A stretch of 64,000 bases of DNA, from positions 115,136,315 to 115,200,314 of the forward strand of contig QVOM02000034.1 in the NCBI GenBank assembly GCA_003586115.2, read 5' to 3'. The notes under the pieces were generated by a model. That model saw only the letters and a list, made by a program, of their open reading frames with translations. It had not been told where the DNA came from and made no database searches. The stretch comes from Salvator merianae. Lineage: Eukaryota > Chordata > Lepidosauria > Squamata > Teiidae. Position 1 is the stretch's first letter. Every line of letters starts with the position of its first letter. Positions 23,369 to 35,807 of the stretch are shown here, piece by piece. The position numbers and the translations under genes were made by a program.

Positions 23369-23536
23369 ACTGTGAATGCTTCGGCCACTCCAACCGGTGC
23401 AGTTACATCGATCTGCTCAGTACTTTCATTTGTGTGAGATGCAAACACAACACTAGAGGGCAGCACTGCGAGTTGTGCAGGCTGGGCTACTACAGAAATG
23501 CTTCTGCAAAGCTGGATGATGAAAATATATGCATAG
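23369..23536 (+). CDS. NTNG1: Netrin-G1 laminin-type EGF (LE) module exon, 168 bp
   Basis: The acceptor is GTTCTTCCTTGCAAG and the donor is ATAG|GTCAGT. Phase is 1 at both ends. With the first codon completed as Asp or Asn, the exon encodes 56 residues, beginning [19 protein letters not shown] and continuing with [18 protein letters not shown] and ASAKLDDEN. It contains eight cysteines in the order expected of one LE module (C-x-C, C, C-x2-C, C-x2-C, C) and one sequon (RNAS). By recollection it differs from mammalian netrin-G1 at about 7 positions and from netrin-G2 at about 11 or more, so NTNG1 is preferred. The module lies in the rod-like stalk of the GPI-anchored protein. In mammals the same exon is optional in some isoforms. 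The open frame runs on a few codons into the intron before a stop. Confidence 0.95.
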
Positions 23537-25269
23537 GTCAGTCTTCATTCTAATTCTGGCATTTTGTTCTCTACCTTCTTTCAGCTGTTAAGACCTATTT
23601 AGTACATGAACGAGACATTCCCATCATTTCTGTTCGCTTTACCAGCTGAACCAGAAAGAGTTTTTTCAATGGAGGAGATCCGTGAGCCTGACATGCATTT
23701 GTTTTTAAACTTAAATCTCTAGATGTCCGTGATTAAAAGCTGGACTCAGTCCTCATGAACACACTAATCTAATTCTATTACCACTAGGAAGGGCTCTGAA
23801 CATCAAGACCAGGATCAAAGTAAGGAATCCAAATCCTACTTTTGCAGCCTTGAAGCACTAGAATGATGTCCACTGAAAACAGAAAAAATCTTACGTCAGA
23901 ATTCACAGATTATAGCGACCACCCATTGTTTAATCTACAGCATATAACAGATTTATAACAACATATGTCCCTAATTTAATAGCAATAAATGACACACATG
24001 TTGGGCCAGATGCCCTTATACCAATGAGGTATTGGGGCAATCCAGTTGAATCAGAAGAGGTTCGTAACAACTTTATGATCAAATACTGTTCCACCTTTAG
24101 CATTTACTACAATTCATAAGGACCTTCAAGACCAGAATTCTATTGACTGCAAGAAGTAAGCTATCAAGCCTACTTCCTTGGAATAATATTTAAGGGGGCA
24201 AAATGATTTGAGATAGTATGGTCTCTTGTTAATGTCCAAGAGTGAAATGGTGCACTCAATGGTATTTTTGCCAGCCACCGCCATATGCCACCACAGGAAG
24301 AAAAAAACTCATATGCAAAGTTGAAACATATATTCCTTTTCTTCTGATTTGTTATTTTCGCTTCCCTTCTCAGCCAGAGGTGAAGAGCAAGAGACTCACA
24401 TTTTAATCCAGTTTTCTATCCTTTTCCTAATATCTCACAGCAGCAAGGTTATGACTTTTGTCCAAATGTTTTCACAAAAATTTTACAGTATTTTCAACAC
24501 ACTCCTCTCGAATTTTAAGGTGTTATGAAAATAAAAAGCAGAAATGTAGAACATTAACTGAATGTGCGTACACACACGCACGGATGCGCATATGTAGTGG
24601 CCATAAAGCCTAGTGAATTTTCAGTATAGAATCTGTACAATTTCTTATGCAGGAGAGTTTCTATGCAGGAAACCTATCTTATATCATCCCATAAAATAAC
24701 ATTATTTCTGCTAGACTTGCAAAGTCCACTGCTTATATTGTGGGCTGGACATGCTTGTTTGCCTCAGATAAGCAACATAGTATTCTAATAAAAGTCAATA
24801 TTACTATTTTCCTCATTAAGGTGTTCATGTCTTAATAGTCTACCATATGTCAGTGGGCACAAGTTTTAAAAAACTGCCATAAGATCATGAAGTTACATGG
24901 GCTCTTATTCTAACACCTTGCCGGGTCAGGATTTGGCAGAACTAAGCTGCTCATATGTCATGCTTATCAATACACTAAACATATAATGCCGTTAATTAAG
25001 TGCAATATGCTGGAAATCCTCTTCCAAACTTAAGCTAGAGCAACAAATATTCTTTCAAGCATTGCTGGTGCAGCAACATTATGTACTTCATTGGATTAAA
25101 GTTTAATATAATGAATTGAAAAATATAGCTTTTGTCTATGATTCTGAAGATGCTCTATGTTCTGTTTTAGAAAATCAAAAAATCTTTGTTTAATCTTACT
25201 TAATCATTTTTACTGTTTTTAACCTGAATTAGCACTGTGTTTATATTCCACAATGCCTTCTAACACTTA

Positions 25270-25710
25270 CAGTGCAATCACACAGGATCTGTTTTGGGCA
25301 CTCATTTTTAAAGGATTGCCCCAACTGTGGAACTAGAAAAAAAGTGTCACACAGTTTTAAAAATAAGCACCTAAAAACCTCCTACCTCACTTCTCTTCCT
25401 TGTCTTCACCTTCCATGTTTACCACTCATTGGCCACCACCAGCCCAGTTTTCTATGACCCTGACTGGGCAGCTGCCTGTAGCAGCCATTTCCAGGCTGAG
25501 TTACAGGAGGTTCCATAGTTTCCTGCCCAATTTGACCCAAACAGTGAGTCCTCCCAAGAACAATGAATTTCCATCTGGGAAGGGGCACACAATCAGAGGC
25601 TTGGGGATGCAGTAAGTCATTTTTTTTATATGTTATATTTGTCCCTTGAACCTCAAATTTGCCCCAGGGGGTGGCCCTTTACTGTGTCTGATTGCACCCT
25701 TAGAATTGCT
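25270..25710. mobile_element. Family D element, copy 1 (TGCAATCAGA-type ends)
   Basis: The left end CAGTGCAATCACACAGG and the right end, read in reverse, GGGTGCAATCAGACACAG are inverted repeats. TTA lies just outside each side. The interior is shared with 28722-29132: CTTCTCTTCCT, CCATG...ACTCATTGGC, CAGCCATTTNCAG, TTTGACCCAAACA and CATCTGGGAAGGGGCACACAA. It has no coding capacity. Confidence 0.65.
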
Positions 25711-27552
25711 TTGCTGTCACTACCTAAGCATATTCTCTTGTGATAAAAAGCAGCAGATTGTCAGTAATCTTCATTTTTTAAATAAGAACTGTGGGATAGT
25801 CAAACAAAACTTAATTTCTTCTGATGCACATGCTCTCAACTAACAAGAAACACAAATGTATCATCCATGAGTTGCTCATGTTCCTTTTAACATCAGTTGC
25901 CATGCTAAGTGAAATGAGGAAAAAATCTGATTCTTCTAAAGTTAATTATCTTGTGCAGATACTAACTGTTGTAAGACAAGTAATGAGACAGCTGCTTATA
26001 CTCAATACAATTAGCACATCTGCCAAGCTTGGGTCTTTCAAACAGGACACTCATTTGTTAATTTGATACAGATAAGGAAAATTCTTTTATAATAGGTCTG
26101 TGCCTATGATTTTCCTTCTAGTGAAAAGTCTGGGAGAAGCCTAGCAGAGGGACAAGAGTGCAGTAACAATCTCCTCACTTACAGCCCCTCAGTATATCAC
26201 TTCAAATATTAGAGATTGTACACAGTTATTTTGAGGACAGCCACTGATAGCTCCTTCTTCCATGAATCAGTATAATCCTCTTTTAAAGCCTTCCAGGTTA
26301 ACAGTCATCCCTTCATCACAGACTACCAAACATTCTTTCAGTCAGGAAAATAATCACTTGTGACACAGAAGGCTGCCAGCTCAAGGCTATGGGTACAAAC
26401 TATCTAGGTGTGAAAAATAGGAGGATGGGGAGATTAAGCACAACTGACGTGAAAGCTCCTGGTCTTGCCAGGTTCCAATTTTTGTTCCTTTCAATTAATG
26501 AGGCAGCAGGTGAGTTGGCAGGTCTGAAATCTCAATGCTTGGAGCCTTAATTCTTACTTGTTTCATCAACCGAGGAGAATTTTTTACAATCAGTGGCCTC
26601 TATATTTTTCATTTGTCATTTCCAATGACAACCACAAAACTAACATCCATACAGTATAACTTTTATTAATATTTTCACCCTTTATAGACACATGTTGAAT
26701 CTAACAAAACAGTGAGGTTAAAATTCCAAATGCATCAGCTAACTGAACTCAGGACATTCACTTGAAGTACATAGAATGATTGCTAGCCTTGATAGCTGCA
26801 TGGACACAGGCACCTAGGATGCTCCCCAGCTGATGTGGGATCTGAGCATCCACACACTTGGATGTCCCTGGGTCAGTGTGTTCACACGCCTCATGCCCTA
26901 CTGGTCATCAGCCTATCACAATCCCCACAAGAGACACTGTTACCTCAACCTTCTTCGAATAACTCTGCAGAGAGTTTGTGCCAATCAGGTCACCTGTATG
27001 AGTGCACAGAGGAGGGAGAAGACAACTTATCAGGTATGATTCCTACCTAGGCTGCTCTGTTCCTGTCGGGGCTGCTTTTGGGAGCCTCAGAAGCAACCCA
27101 TACAGAAACCTGGTTTTTGTTGTCAAGTTCCGTCACAGCAACATTCCTTCAAAAAGCAACAGCTACAGTGAGACAGATTGTGTGTACCCACCATGGCTGC
27201 CACCTCTATGCTAACTAATGAGTGGCAAGGTACATGCAGCCTTTCATGAGCAATTCTTATAGCAAGACCACACCACGTTGCAATGTTTTTAAGTAGCTTG
27301 ATTACTATTAAACAAGGAATGTCCAAGTGGAAATACTACAGCCACTTGTCAGCCGTCACACTGATTGCATTTTATAAAATCAGATTCATCTTAAGAATGT
27401 CTCAAAATCTTAACAATTTTTTATCTTCATTAAGATAATGAGTATCTGGGGATCTAGCAATGCTTAAGTTAACAATCAGCGATCAAACATTTGCAGCTTT
27501 CCTGTGGTAAGCCAGAATAAGAGGGGCTATTATGTAATTTATGGTATATAAC

Positions 27553-27754
27553 CAATGGCGACTGGCGGCTTTAAACCTTGGTGTTTGTGCCCCATGTGAA
27601 GCGCGCCATGGCTGTTCACAGGGCCTCCGAACTGCCTCAGCAGGTCGCTAGCGACCCGCTGAGGCAATACGGAGGCATGGAGGCCCCGCAAACGGCCATG
27701 GGGCACTTTGCATGGGGCGCGAACACCAAGAATTAAAGCCACCAGCCACCACTG
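27553..27754. mobile_element. hAT-type palindromic MITE, 202 bp, 8-bp target duplication
   Basis: The left end is CAATGGCGACTGGCGGCTTT and the right end in reverse is CAGTGGTGGCTGGTGGCTTT. The arms pair along nearly the whole length and meet at a perfect 14-bp palindrome GGTCGCTAGCGACC (27643-27656). Flanks TATATAAC (27545-27552) and CATATAAC (27755-27762) fit an 8-bp target duplication with one change, the hAT hallmark. It is far more GC- and CpG-rich than the surroundings. Confidence 0.88.
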
Positions 27755-28149
27755 CATATAACACTAAAGGTACAGGGAGTGATACATGCAATACATGAAG
27801 CTGGAATCATCCAACAAGCTATTCTATCAGAAGCTGCAAGTTAACTTGGTGCATATCTATGTACATCATAAGATATAAATTAAACAGATTTTCAGGTTTC
27901 CTTTTATAGTACTATTATTTTTTTCCTATCTGGTATGCCCTCCCATATATTAAACCAATGGATATAATTTATTTTGCCCATATTTACAAGCAGGTGTAAT
28001 ATGTCCAATTTTGGAACCAGTTCCCACTCCCAATTTACTCAACTTGTGCATACAGTCATAATGTTGATTCTTGTGAGGAGACCATGAATGCAAAGCAGGA
28101 TCAGTACAGGAGAAGGCAGAAATAACATTCCCACAACTACCATCAAACC

Positions 28150-28575
28150 TTTCCCTGCTGTCTTACCTTATTTCCACACTTACTATCGATATCCCAGACA
28201 GACCTTCAAGGAAGCCACTCAGTCTATGAAGGCTGGGAAATTTTCAATCTTGACCTTTGGCATTTCTGGCCAGGCCCTTTTCAAGACACTTCTGGCAGCA
28301 CTTCCTGTTGCACCACTGAAATGGGGGCCCTATCCCAGAACAGTGGGTCATATGCCTTCTGTGCATGACCTACTGTCCTGGACTAGGTGCACTAGCAGTA
28401 CTGGTAGACAGGAGTAGGGCACCAATTTGGGAATCCTATCCTGCTCTGTTGCTCCATCCGTGTGGTCAAAGCATGCTAGGAGGTGGCAGGACCTTCCTTA
28501 ATCCACACTAGCATGTAAAACAGAGATCCCTGGACCCCTTCCTAATATGGGATAATGGCCCATATGGAAAGGAAC
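28150..28575. repeat. Family C-like non-autonomous repeat
   Basis: It contains the boxes 'CACCACTGAAATGGGGGCCC', 'CATGCTAGGAGGTGGCAGGACC' and 'TATGGAAAGGAACCTAATCA', seen in similar form in the other family C blocks. The start is approximate. The ~109-codon open frame here (28088-28417) is not a gene. Confidence 0.45.
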
Positions 28576-28721
28576 CTAATCACAGGATTGCTCTGGCAGT
28601 ATCCTTTTGTAGTTCAATCCCTGCTAAGATCAGGGAGAGGTCAGAGCATTTCACCATTTAGCAGAAAGAGATTTGACCATTTAGAAACATTTTTACCAGT
28701 TCTGGGTATAATTGAAAATTA

Positions 28722-29132
28722 GGTTGCAATCAGATGCAGCTGTTTTGGAGTGTCCCTTTACCAAGGAGTGCTCCATCTGCAGATGCACAATAAATAAGCA
28801 GACAATTTTAAAAATAAGTGGCTGCAAGCCTCCTGCCACACTTCTCTTCCTCATCGTCATATTCCATGCTCGCTACTCATTGGCTGCCACCTCATTGGTC
28901 AGACATCCCAAGCAGCCATTTTCAGTCTGGGATTGGCTACAAGAGCCTCTATAGGTTCCCTCTCAATTCAACCCAAACATTGAGTTGCCCCAAGAATGCT
29001 GATTTCACATCTGGGAAAGGGGCACACAAGCAGACTGTTCAGGAAAAGGTAAACATTTTTTGATATTTGTGTTTGTCCCTTAAGCCTCTAATTCACCCTG
29101 GGGGCATCCTTAAACATGTTTCTGAGCACACG
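28722..29132. mobile_element. Family D element, copy 2
   Basis: The left end GGTTGCAATCAGATGCAG is preceded by TTA and the right end ...GAGCACACGC is followed by TAA. The interior is alignable by eye with 25270-25710, including TTTGGAG/CATCTGGGAAAGGGGCACACAA. It is diverged from copy 1 throughout. Confidence 0.65.
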
Positions 29133-29762
29133 CTAAGAGTGGACAATAATAAAAAACATTGAACTATAATTGAAAAGATGGCTTTACCTACCCCTCTCTG
29201 AAAAATTTGCATTTGGTAGAACTCTTTAAAAATCATTTTAACTACTGTTGTTTTGTTTGACCAAATGATTTTGAATTAATACATTTATAGAGACAGACCT
29301 ATCCAAAATGAACTAAGGCAGACTAAGAGTATAGCACTAGTGATTCAGTGCCACCCTTGGCATTTAAAACAAAAAAAGTGTCTCATAATGAGAGACCTAA
29401 TAAAAAAGGAAAGAAAAGAAGACCAAGCTGTTGCTTTCTACTTGCTGGAAGCTGAGAGTTAAATGCAGTGTGAAATTATGTAAGTTATGTCCAGACAGGG
29501 CTGGGTTTATGCTTTCTGATATATGCAGCTCCTTTTTCAAGCACCTTCCAAGCAGTTTGCCAGCATCCACATTCACCAATAGTTACAATGCCATTTCCAT
29601 GGTGCTTTCCAGCCTTAACTGTCCCTGAATCTCTCCCCCAATGCTCTATCAAATCACTTACACATTTGTTAAAACAATGCAGTGACAGCTAGAAAAAGCA
29701 GCTTGTAGGTGTGCACTCCTGCCAGCAATCAAGATTACCAATGATGCCACTTCTGAGCCTGA

Positions 29763-30116
29763 GGGCCTGTTTGCACTTTCCATCTCGGAATGGTCAAATC
29801 TGCACAGTTGCCACAGTGCAGTGGTCATCTGCACTGTGAGGGCTGGAACAGCCTGGAGATGGACTTCCAGCATTCACAGTGTGAATGCCACCTGCCTGCC
29901 ATAGCAGTAGTCCTGGAAAGATCCCACCACTGCCATGGTGACTGGGGTTGCGACACATGACTGTGCAGCCACAGCACAGCCTGCAGCATTCAAACCAGAA
30001 AGTAGGTATGAACGCTGAATACTGGGAGCAGTCCAACTGCTCTTGGTACACTGTGGACAATGCTTTAGTTGTCCTCAGCCAGTAGCCGTCACTAGCAACC
30101 AAGTACAAACAGGCCC
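29763..30116. mobile_element. Family B terminal-repeat element, copy 2 (354 bp)
   Basis: The left end GGGCCTGTTTGCACTT and the right end in reverse, GGGCCTGTTTGTACTT, match at 15 of 16 positions. TGA lies outside both ends (29760-29762 and 30117-30119). The interior has the palindrome GCATTCACAGTGTGAATGC. It has no coding capacity. Confidence 0.85.
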
Positions 30117-30407
30117 TGAGTTTCATCTAGTATAACTATGTCCAAAGAATCCATTTTGCTTTCAAGATTTTTGCATCACCCACATATCATCTCCAATAAA
30201 CTGGCACTTAATATTTTTTTCTCAGTTTAAACTGGATTGGTATTAAGACAGAAAACCTGATGAGGAAAAAGAGTGGTATAAATGTGTAGCCTCGCTAGCA
30301 AGCTGCTACTGATTTTTAATAACAGGTTCTTGGGGAAAAAAACTGCTAAGAGTGAAATTATGTCCCTTTCCACTCTGGGCTTAATCTGTTCCAGGAAGGG
30401 GTCTAAA

Positions 30408-30735
30408 GGGTCTTCCACACACTACTGCAGGACAGCACAGTTCCCATCCCCTGGAATGTTTTATCCACACTGGATGGACATAGAGCCAGAATGAGTGCCC
30501 AAAATCACACCCTATCCAGTTCTACGAATAGACCTTGACACTGAGGTCTACTAGCATACTAGTAGGTCCATGGGGATCCATTTTGGTGGCACTCCAAGAA
30601 GCACTGTGAGAAATGGCACCATAAATTGCTGCACCACTTAAATGGGCCCTTCCAGCAACTACTGCAAAGGCCAGGAATGTACATTTCTTGCCTTCAAAGT
30701 CTCCACACGGATTTTGAGGACTGGGCACAACCTCC
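30408..30735. repeat. Family C non-autonomous repeat
   Basis: It shares 'TAGACCTTGACACTGAGGTC', 'TACTAGCATACTAGTAGG' and 'GGCCAGGAATGTACAT'-like boxes with the blocks at 12120, 37067 and 43540. Ends are not resolved. Confidence 0.5.
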
Positions 30736-31069
30736 CACACCAGCACAGGAGCCTAGAATATAGCTAGGGTTCTCTGAATACAGATGACCCTATCCCGTTG
30801 CAGAGGCAAACTATCTCTAGCCCAGACAGGGGGGACTGCAAAACCTGCCTACATAATCATTTCAACATATTATGTCATATTGCATTCTTCTGCCAATAGA
30901 GCTTGCCCAAGGACTGTGGTTTAGAAAGAAAATGTTTAAAAATGCTGGTGGTAGTGCTAATACATCAAAGCCTCATTTGATGGTGAATTCCTGACTTGAA
31001 ATATTACTATTACATTGCTGGTTAGTCTCACCTTTGCTCGTATGCTGCCTGCTTCTGGTCTCATCCATT

Positions 31070-31330
31070 GATTGCAGTCAGATGCAGATGCACAAAAAAT
31101 TGCATCAAACTGATGTACCAAATTGAGCACCTAAAAACCCCAGGGATCCTCTTCTTCACTACCCCAGGCAGAGCCACGGTGAACTTCAGCAACAGGAAAT
31201 GTCCTCCACTGGCTGATACTGGCTATTAGCAGCTTTCTCTTAGCCTGCTTTCTCTGCCCTGCTCTGACCCACACTACTGCTGCTGCTGCCACTGCCTGCT
31301 CACCATCCCTCTCCTTCATTTTGCCTGACA
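31070..31330. repeat. Family D-like fragment
   Basis: It begins with GATTGCAGTCAGATGCAGAT, close to the left end of the element at 28722, followed by a comparable 'AGCACCTAAAAACCCC...CTTCTTCACT' stretch. The rest is GC-rich and unassigned. Confidence 0.4.
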
Positions 31331-32853
31331 AGGAGTGACAAGCAGTGGAACAATAGTGCTGTCATGACTGGGAAAAATTGGAACATGCAGCTTCTTGTAC
31401 GTCAATTTCACACACCTAAAAATAAGAACTGCATACCTGGACACAGCATAATTTGAACAGGGCTGGACTATCACATTATTCTGAAAGTGTAGACTGGCCC
31501 TTAGACTATTGTCCTGTAATATTACATTGGTCTGATAGAAAGCTACTCATCTGCTTTTTGTCTTAAAATGTAGGACAATGTTCACACAATGCCATGGATA
31601 CACATGTGCAGGTTCTACACATCCTTCCATTCTCATGGCAGAGGAGGCGTGCTAGAAGATTGCAGGATCTGCGTGACCTCAGACTAATTCAGCTGTAGTA
31701 ACAGAGTGGTGGGATGAACACTGACATAGCTTTCTATTTCTGGCACCACTCACAAGACTCACCTTATGTCTCTTCAGTATGGTTTTCCTGGTTCTGTATC
31801 TTCAAAAACACAAAATAGTCCACTTGGAAAACATTTCCTGTATTGGAAGAAACTGTTCCAGCTGGAAACATTGCTGCTGGGATATGAAAGTTTCCCAGCT
31901 GCGATGTCTGTGTGGCTGGGAGCAGCAGCAGGCATGTGAACAGCATGCTGCTGCTTTAAGGACAGTGTTATGAAGATATTTCAAAAATGTTTACACTTGG
32001 CTTTGCAACAAGATAACATGCGTCATTAGTTCCTAGATGTCAGTGAGTCCACACATACCTGCCCCGCCCAGATTATATTTCTCTGTAATAGCAGGGCAAA
32101 ATGACTTTGAAAGACTATGGCAGCATCCACACTTTGACAGCATATGGCAAGCTGAGGTGGAGACACTTTCCCTTAACCCCAGAGCAGGGTGCATGCTGAC
32201 CTAATTACCATGCTCACCCCTCATCATCTTCGGAACCTTTACTAGCACCTGTGCAAAGTAGGCATGTAGGTTGCTCTCTTGCCACTATGTATCTGTCTAG
32301 TGATAGCAGGAGCGACTGAGGATGCCCTCAGACTGGTTAAATCCACTCTGGAGAAGGGCACTGCGAGGATGCTTCAAGGCCCACCTGCATCCATCTCAGA
32401 GTGCTTTACTGCTGCATTTGACTGCTGTGCTCCTGGGGCTTCTTCAGGGCACTTGATGCCAAACGTGTGGATGTCGCCTAAGAAAATAAATATTATCTAC
32501 CCACAAAGAAGGAACACATTTCCTTCTGTGTGAATTTCTGTGTGGGCATACCTTCAGATAAAGTAGTGTTTCATATGGAACTGCAATGGAAGTATCTTTT
32601 CTGAGTTCAGAAAACTATGATGCCAAAACTATAAATCATGCAAGTAATATTGCCCTTAAGAATTACAGGAAGGACAAATATATGACCTGGATTAATTATT
32701 TTTCATACTTCACTGGAGGGTCTCCTGGGTCACCCTGTGATCTCCCACTTCTTTGTTTAGAGTAATTGGTGTGTCTAATTTCTGAAAATCGTGTCCAATC
32801 ATTCCTTAATATTTCTTCAGCCCGCTAATTCCTTGACACTAGTTAGTAAATAG

Positions 32854-33340
32854 AGGGCCTTTCTGCACAGCCTTTTAATACTGACTAAGGATCCATGTAG
32901 TACACTTCTAGGCCTCATAGATTTGCACATTAGTGCAGATATAGGAAGCCAGACCCCTGCTAGTCCACTCTGCCTGCATTTGACAGACTGTGATCCAGAT
33001 TAAGAAGCCTTAATCTGGACCACTGGTAAACCAATTTAATCTACCAGTGGATCAGTGTGACCCTGTTTGGATCTACTGGGGGGGGGGGGACTTTCAGCAA
33101 TGTGCCATAGCATGCCACCTCCACCCCCTGAGGCTCCGAGGCTAGGAACATTTGTTCCTAGCTGTACCAGGTTTGGGGATGCAGCAACAAGACTTGTGTG
33201 TGTTCTGTGGCTTCAGCATGGGCTGATCCAGATCAGCACCATTGGTGCAGACAGCACTGTTTCAGTCCACATCTTCCTATGGTCAGGATCAGTGTGCCGG
33301 TCTATTCCAGACCCACTTATTCTGACCAAATACAGGTGAG
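32854..33340. repeat. Family C non-autonomous repeat with G12 run
   Basis: The left end GGGCCTTTCTGCACAGCC resembles the family A and C termini. Inside are 'ATCTACCAGTGGATCAG', 'TTTCAGCAATGTGCCATAGC' and 'GGCTAGGAACATTTGTTCC', shared with 53311-53843. A run of 12 G lies at 33078-33089. Confidence 0.5.
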
Positions 33341-34487
33341 TGTAGTTAGTTAACTTTAGCAAGGTCAGGATTTTTCCTATCTTGGTGAACAGACAAAGAA
33401 CATTTTGTAACGTGATCTGATTTCACTGCAATCATCTGACAAATACCTGCATAAGACTATTCTGCTGAATCCAACCATGTAGTCCAGTAGGCAGTACTCA
33501 GAATTGCCAACTAAATGCCTATGGGGATTTCAATGAAGTCATGTTTACAACATTAATATTCACACTCATGTTATCTAATAATAGATCTTCAGAGACATCC
33601 CATCTCCAGTACTGGACACAGTACCCAACCATTAGGGCTAGTAACCACTGTTCTTTCTTTTTCTGCAGCCATTTAAAACCAAATTCTGAATATCTTAAAA
33701 ACAAAACAATCCATCATTCTTATTAAAGATATTGTGGACATTGTTGATAATAGTGTCCCATTGACAGGATTTTATTATTTGAATTGATACATTTTGTTAA
33801 GCAAATGCCAATGGTATTAGTATACTCTCCGTCAAAAAGAACCGTACATTTTCTCCTGACATTGGCCCCAGCCTCTAGACCACTTCTATTAAATATTCTC
33901 AGTTTTCACCTCCTGTTTCTTCCTGTCTGATATCACTGATTTTTAATGAAATTCCAAGGAATGGAATGATTAAAAGAAAAATAGAGCTGTTCACCCAGCA
34001 TGATCTCTAGATTCAAAAGAAACACTTGCACACGTTTCATTTGATAGCAGTAGATATCAGGGGTGTTGGCAAAGTTATTATTAGCCTGATGTCTTAGTTC
34101 TTCCTATACAAGAGAATCTGCCATCAGCTTCAGATTCTGAAGGAACTTCAGATGTGCCAACAAGAGATAAACAAGCCAAGAAAAGGTGCAACATTTCAGT
34201 CACTGACTCCATCAATTAAAAAACTACAAGTACATGCTAACAATTTATCTTACATTTGAGAGGACATAACTCTCTAACTCTTTGTCCTGTGGCTGCATCC
34301 AAGCTTTGGGTTATTCAGAATTTAGTGCTTAAAAAGCATAGATTTCAGCACATTGGCTGCCTCTCATCCTGATAAAATTGCCAGCACCATTTTTTTCCAC
34401 ACCGTTCACATGACTTCACCTTGATGAGATTGCCGGCCTGTAATTTTACTCAAGTTCGTGTGAATTTTCAGTTTCTGAAAAGAAACA

Positions 34488-34492
<5 letters not shown>

Positions 34493-34533
<41 letters not shown>
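34493..34533. repeat. (AT)n microsatellite, 41 bp
   Basis: Perfect alternating AT for 41 bases. Confidence 0.97.
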
Positions 34534-34535
<2 letters not shown>

Positions 34536-35644
34536 AAATGTTGCTTCACTACAGAGAACAGCCTGTTCTTCTCCACCTGGACGAAAGCAGCAAGCAAGAC
34601 ATATAGCTGCTGCTCTGTTGTGTTGTATGGATTGGAAACTTACAGATCTAGGCCAAATTTGTCTCCCCTGTTGCCAACTAAGAAAGAAAACTGTTCAGTA
34701 CTGAGGAACTGCTAATCCATGAAAATAGCTAGCAATTTATTTAAATAAACCTTTCCTTTAACCACCACCATTCCTAAATCTATATATTTAGATCCAAAAA
34801 GAGATACCAAATAAGAGCTTCCATTTCTTAGAAATGAGAAGAGGTAAGAAAACACGAGGTAGTTCAGGAAAACTTTTCCAATATTTTCTCAGGCGATTTT
34901 TTAAAAAAGTGAACTAATAAAAACAAAGTTCAATAGGAACAAATGCATATTTCCATTTATCATCAGCATGATTACGAAGATGCTCTTGTAGAGCACTGTG
35001 GCAACACTTAAAAGGTGTTTTCAATCCCTAAAATGCCAGGAGTAAACATAATGTTCAAAAACATAAAGGAAGACTACCTTAGAAATTAATAACATGTATT
35101 TATATTACCATTTAGAAAATGATCTGCAGTATGCACCAAGCAGTGAATTTTACCTACAGTATTCTAATAATTTAAAACAGAATTTACTTGATGGTCAATT
35201 AATGTATCTTGTAATTCCAACCTGTCCTAATGTTATGAAATGCAGATTGGAAGCTTTTTCACAGTTGCTTCTGATGATTTCATTCTTTGCTTTATTTTTA
35301 CTCTCCTCCCTTTCCCCCCACTCTGTCTTGAAAATGTGTTACTAAGAAGATAGGTAGCTGTAGCTTTCAGCATTTCAAAGAGGAGAATACCTTTTCTCCC
35401 AACCTGCGAGGTTGAACACACACTTTTTTTTTTATCATGTGTGGTGGTTTGTCTCTTTTTCTTCAACTTTGTCTTTCTCTATAAAAAGAAAAAGAGCAAG
35501 GAAGGAAGCTGTGTTACAGCAGTGGAGCTTGTGAAATTTGCCTTTGTTTGGGAGCGTGGCTCAAATATGGCTCCTTATCCATTAGAGGAAACACTAATAT
35601 TATTAAACCATAAGCATGTGGATTTCTGGCAGTAATTATTTTCT

Positions 35645-35664
35645 TCTCCCTCCCTCCCTCCCTC
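35645..35664. repeat. (TCCC)n / pyrimidine run
   Basis: TCTCCCTCCCTCCCTCCCTC within a longer pyrimidine-rich strand, about 145 nt upstream of the next exon. Confidence 0.85.
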
Positions 35665-35807
35665 TTTCTCTCTTCCTTTCCCACCCAGTCATTCTGCAGT
35701 CTTCCTTTTAGGGTCGAAACTCTGCCATTGTTTCTCATATCAGTGATGAATTACCTGCAATCCTGTTTCCCTGTACCAAGTTTTTGTGTGTTGTCTTGTT
35801 TCTGCAG

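Larger units (their letters stand above)
23537..35807 (+). other. NTNG1: NTNG1 intron between the two LE exons
   Basis: The 12.3 kb intron starts GTCAGT and ends TTGTTTCTGCAG. The first ~1.7 kb and the last ~2.4 kb are AT-rich and nearly repeat-free. Between them lie a related repeat pair (25270-25710 and 28722-29132), a hAT-type palindrome (27553-27754), family C blocks (28150-28575, 30408-30735, 32854-33340), a family B element (29763-30116), a third member of the TGCAATCAGA group near 31070-31330, a G12 run (33078-33089) and microsatellites at 34493 and 35645. No exon was recognised. Confidence 0.7.
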
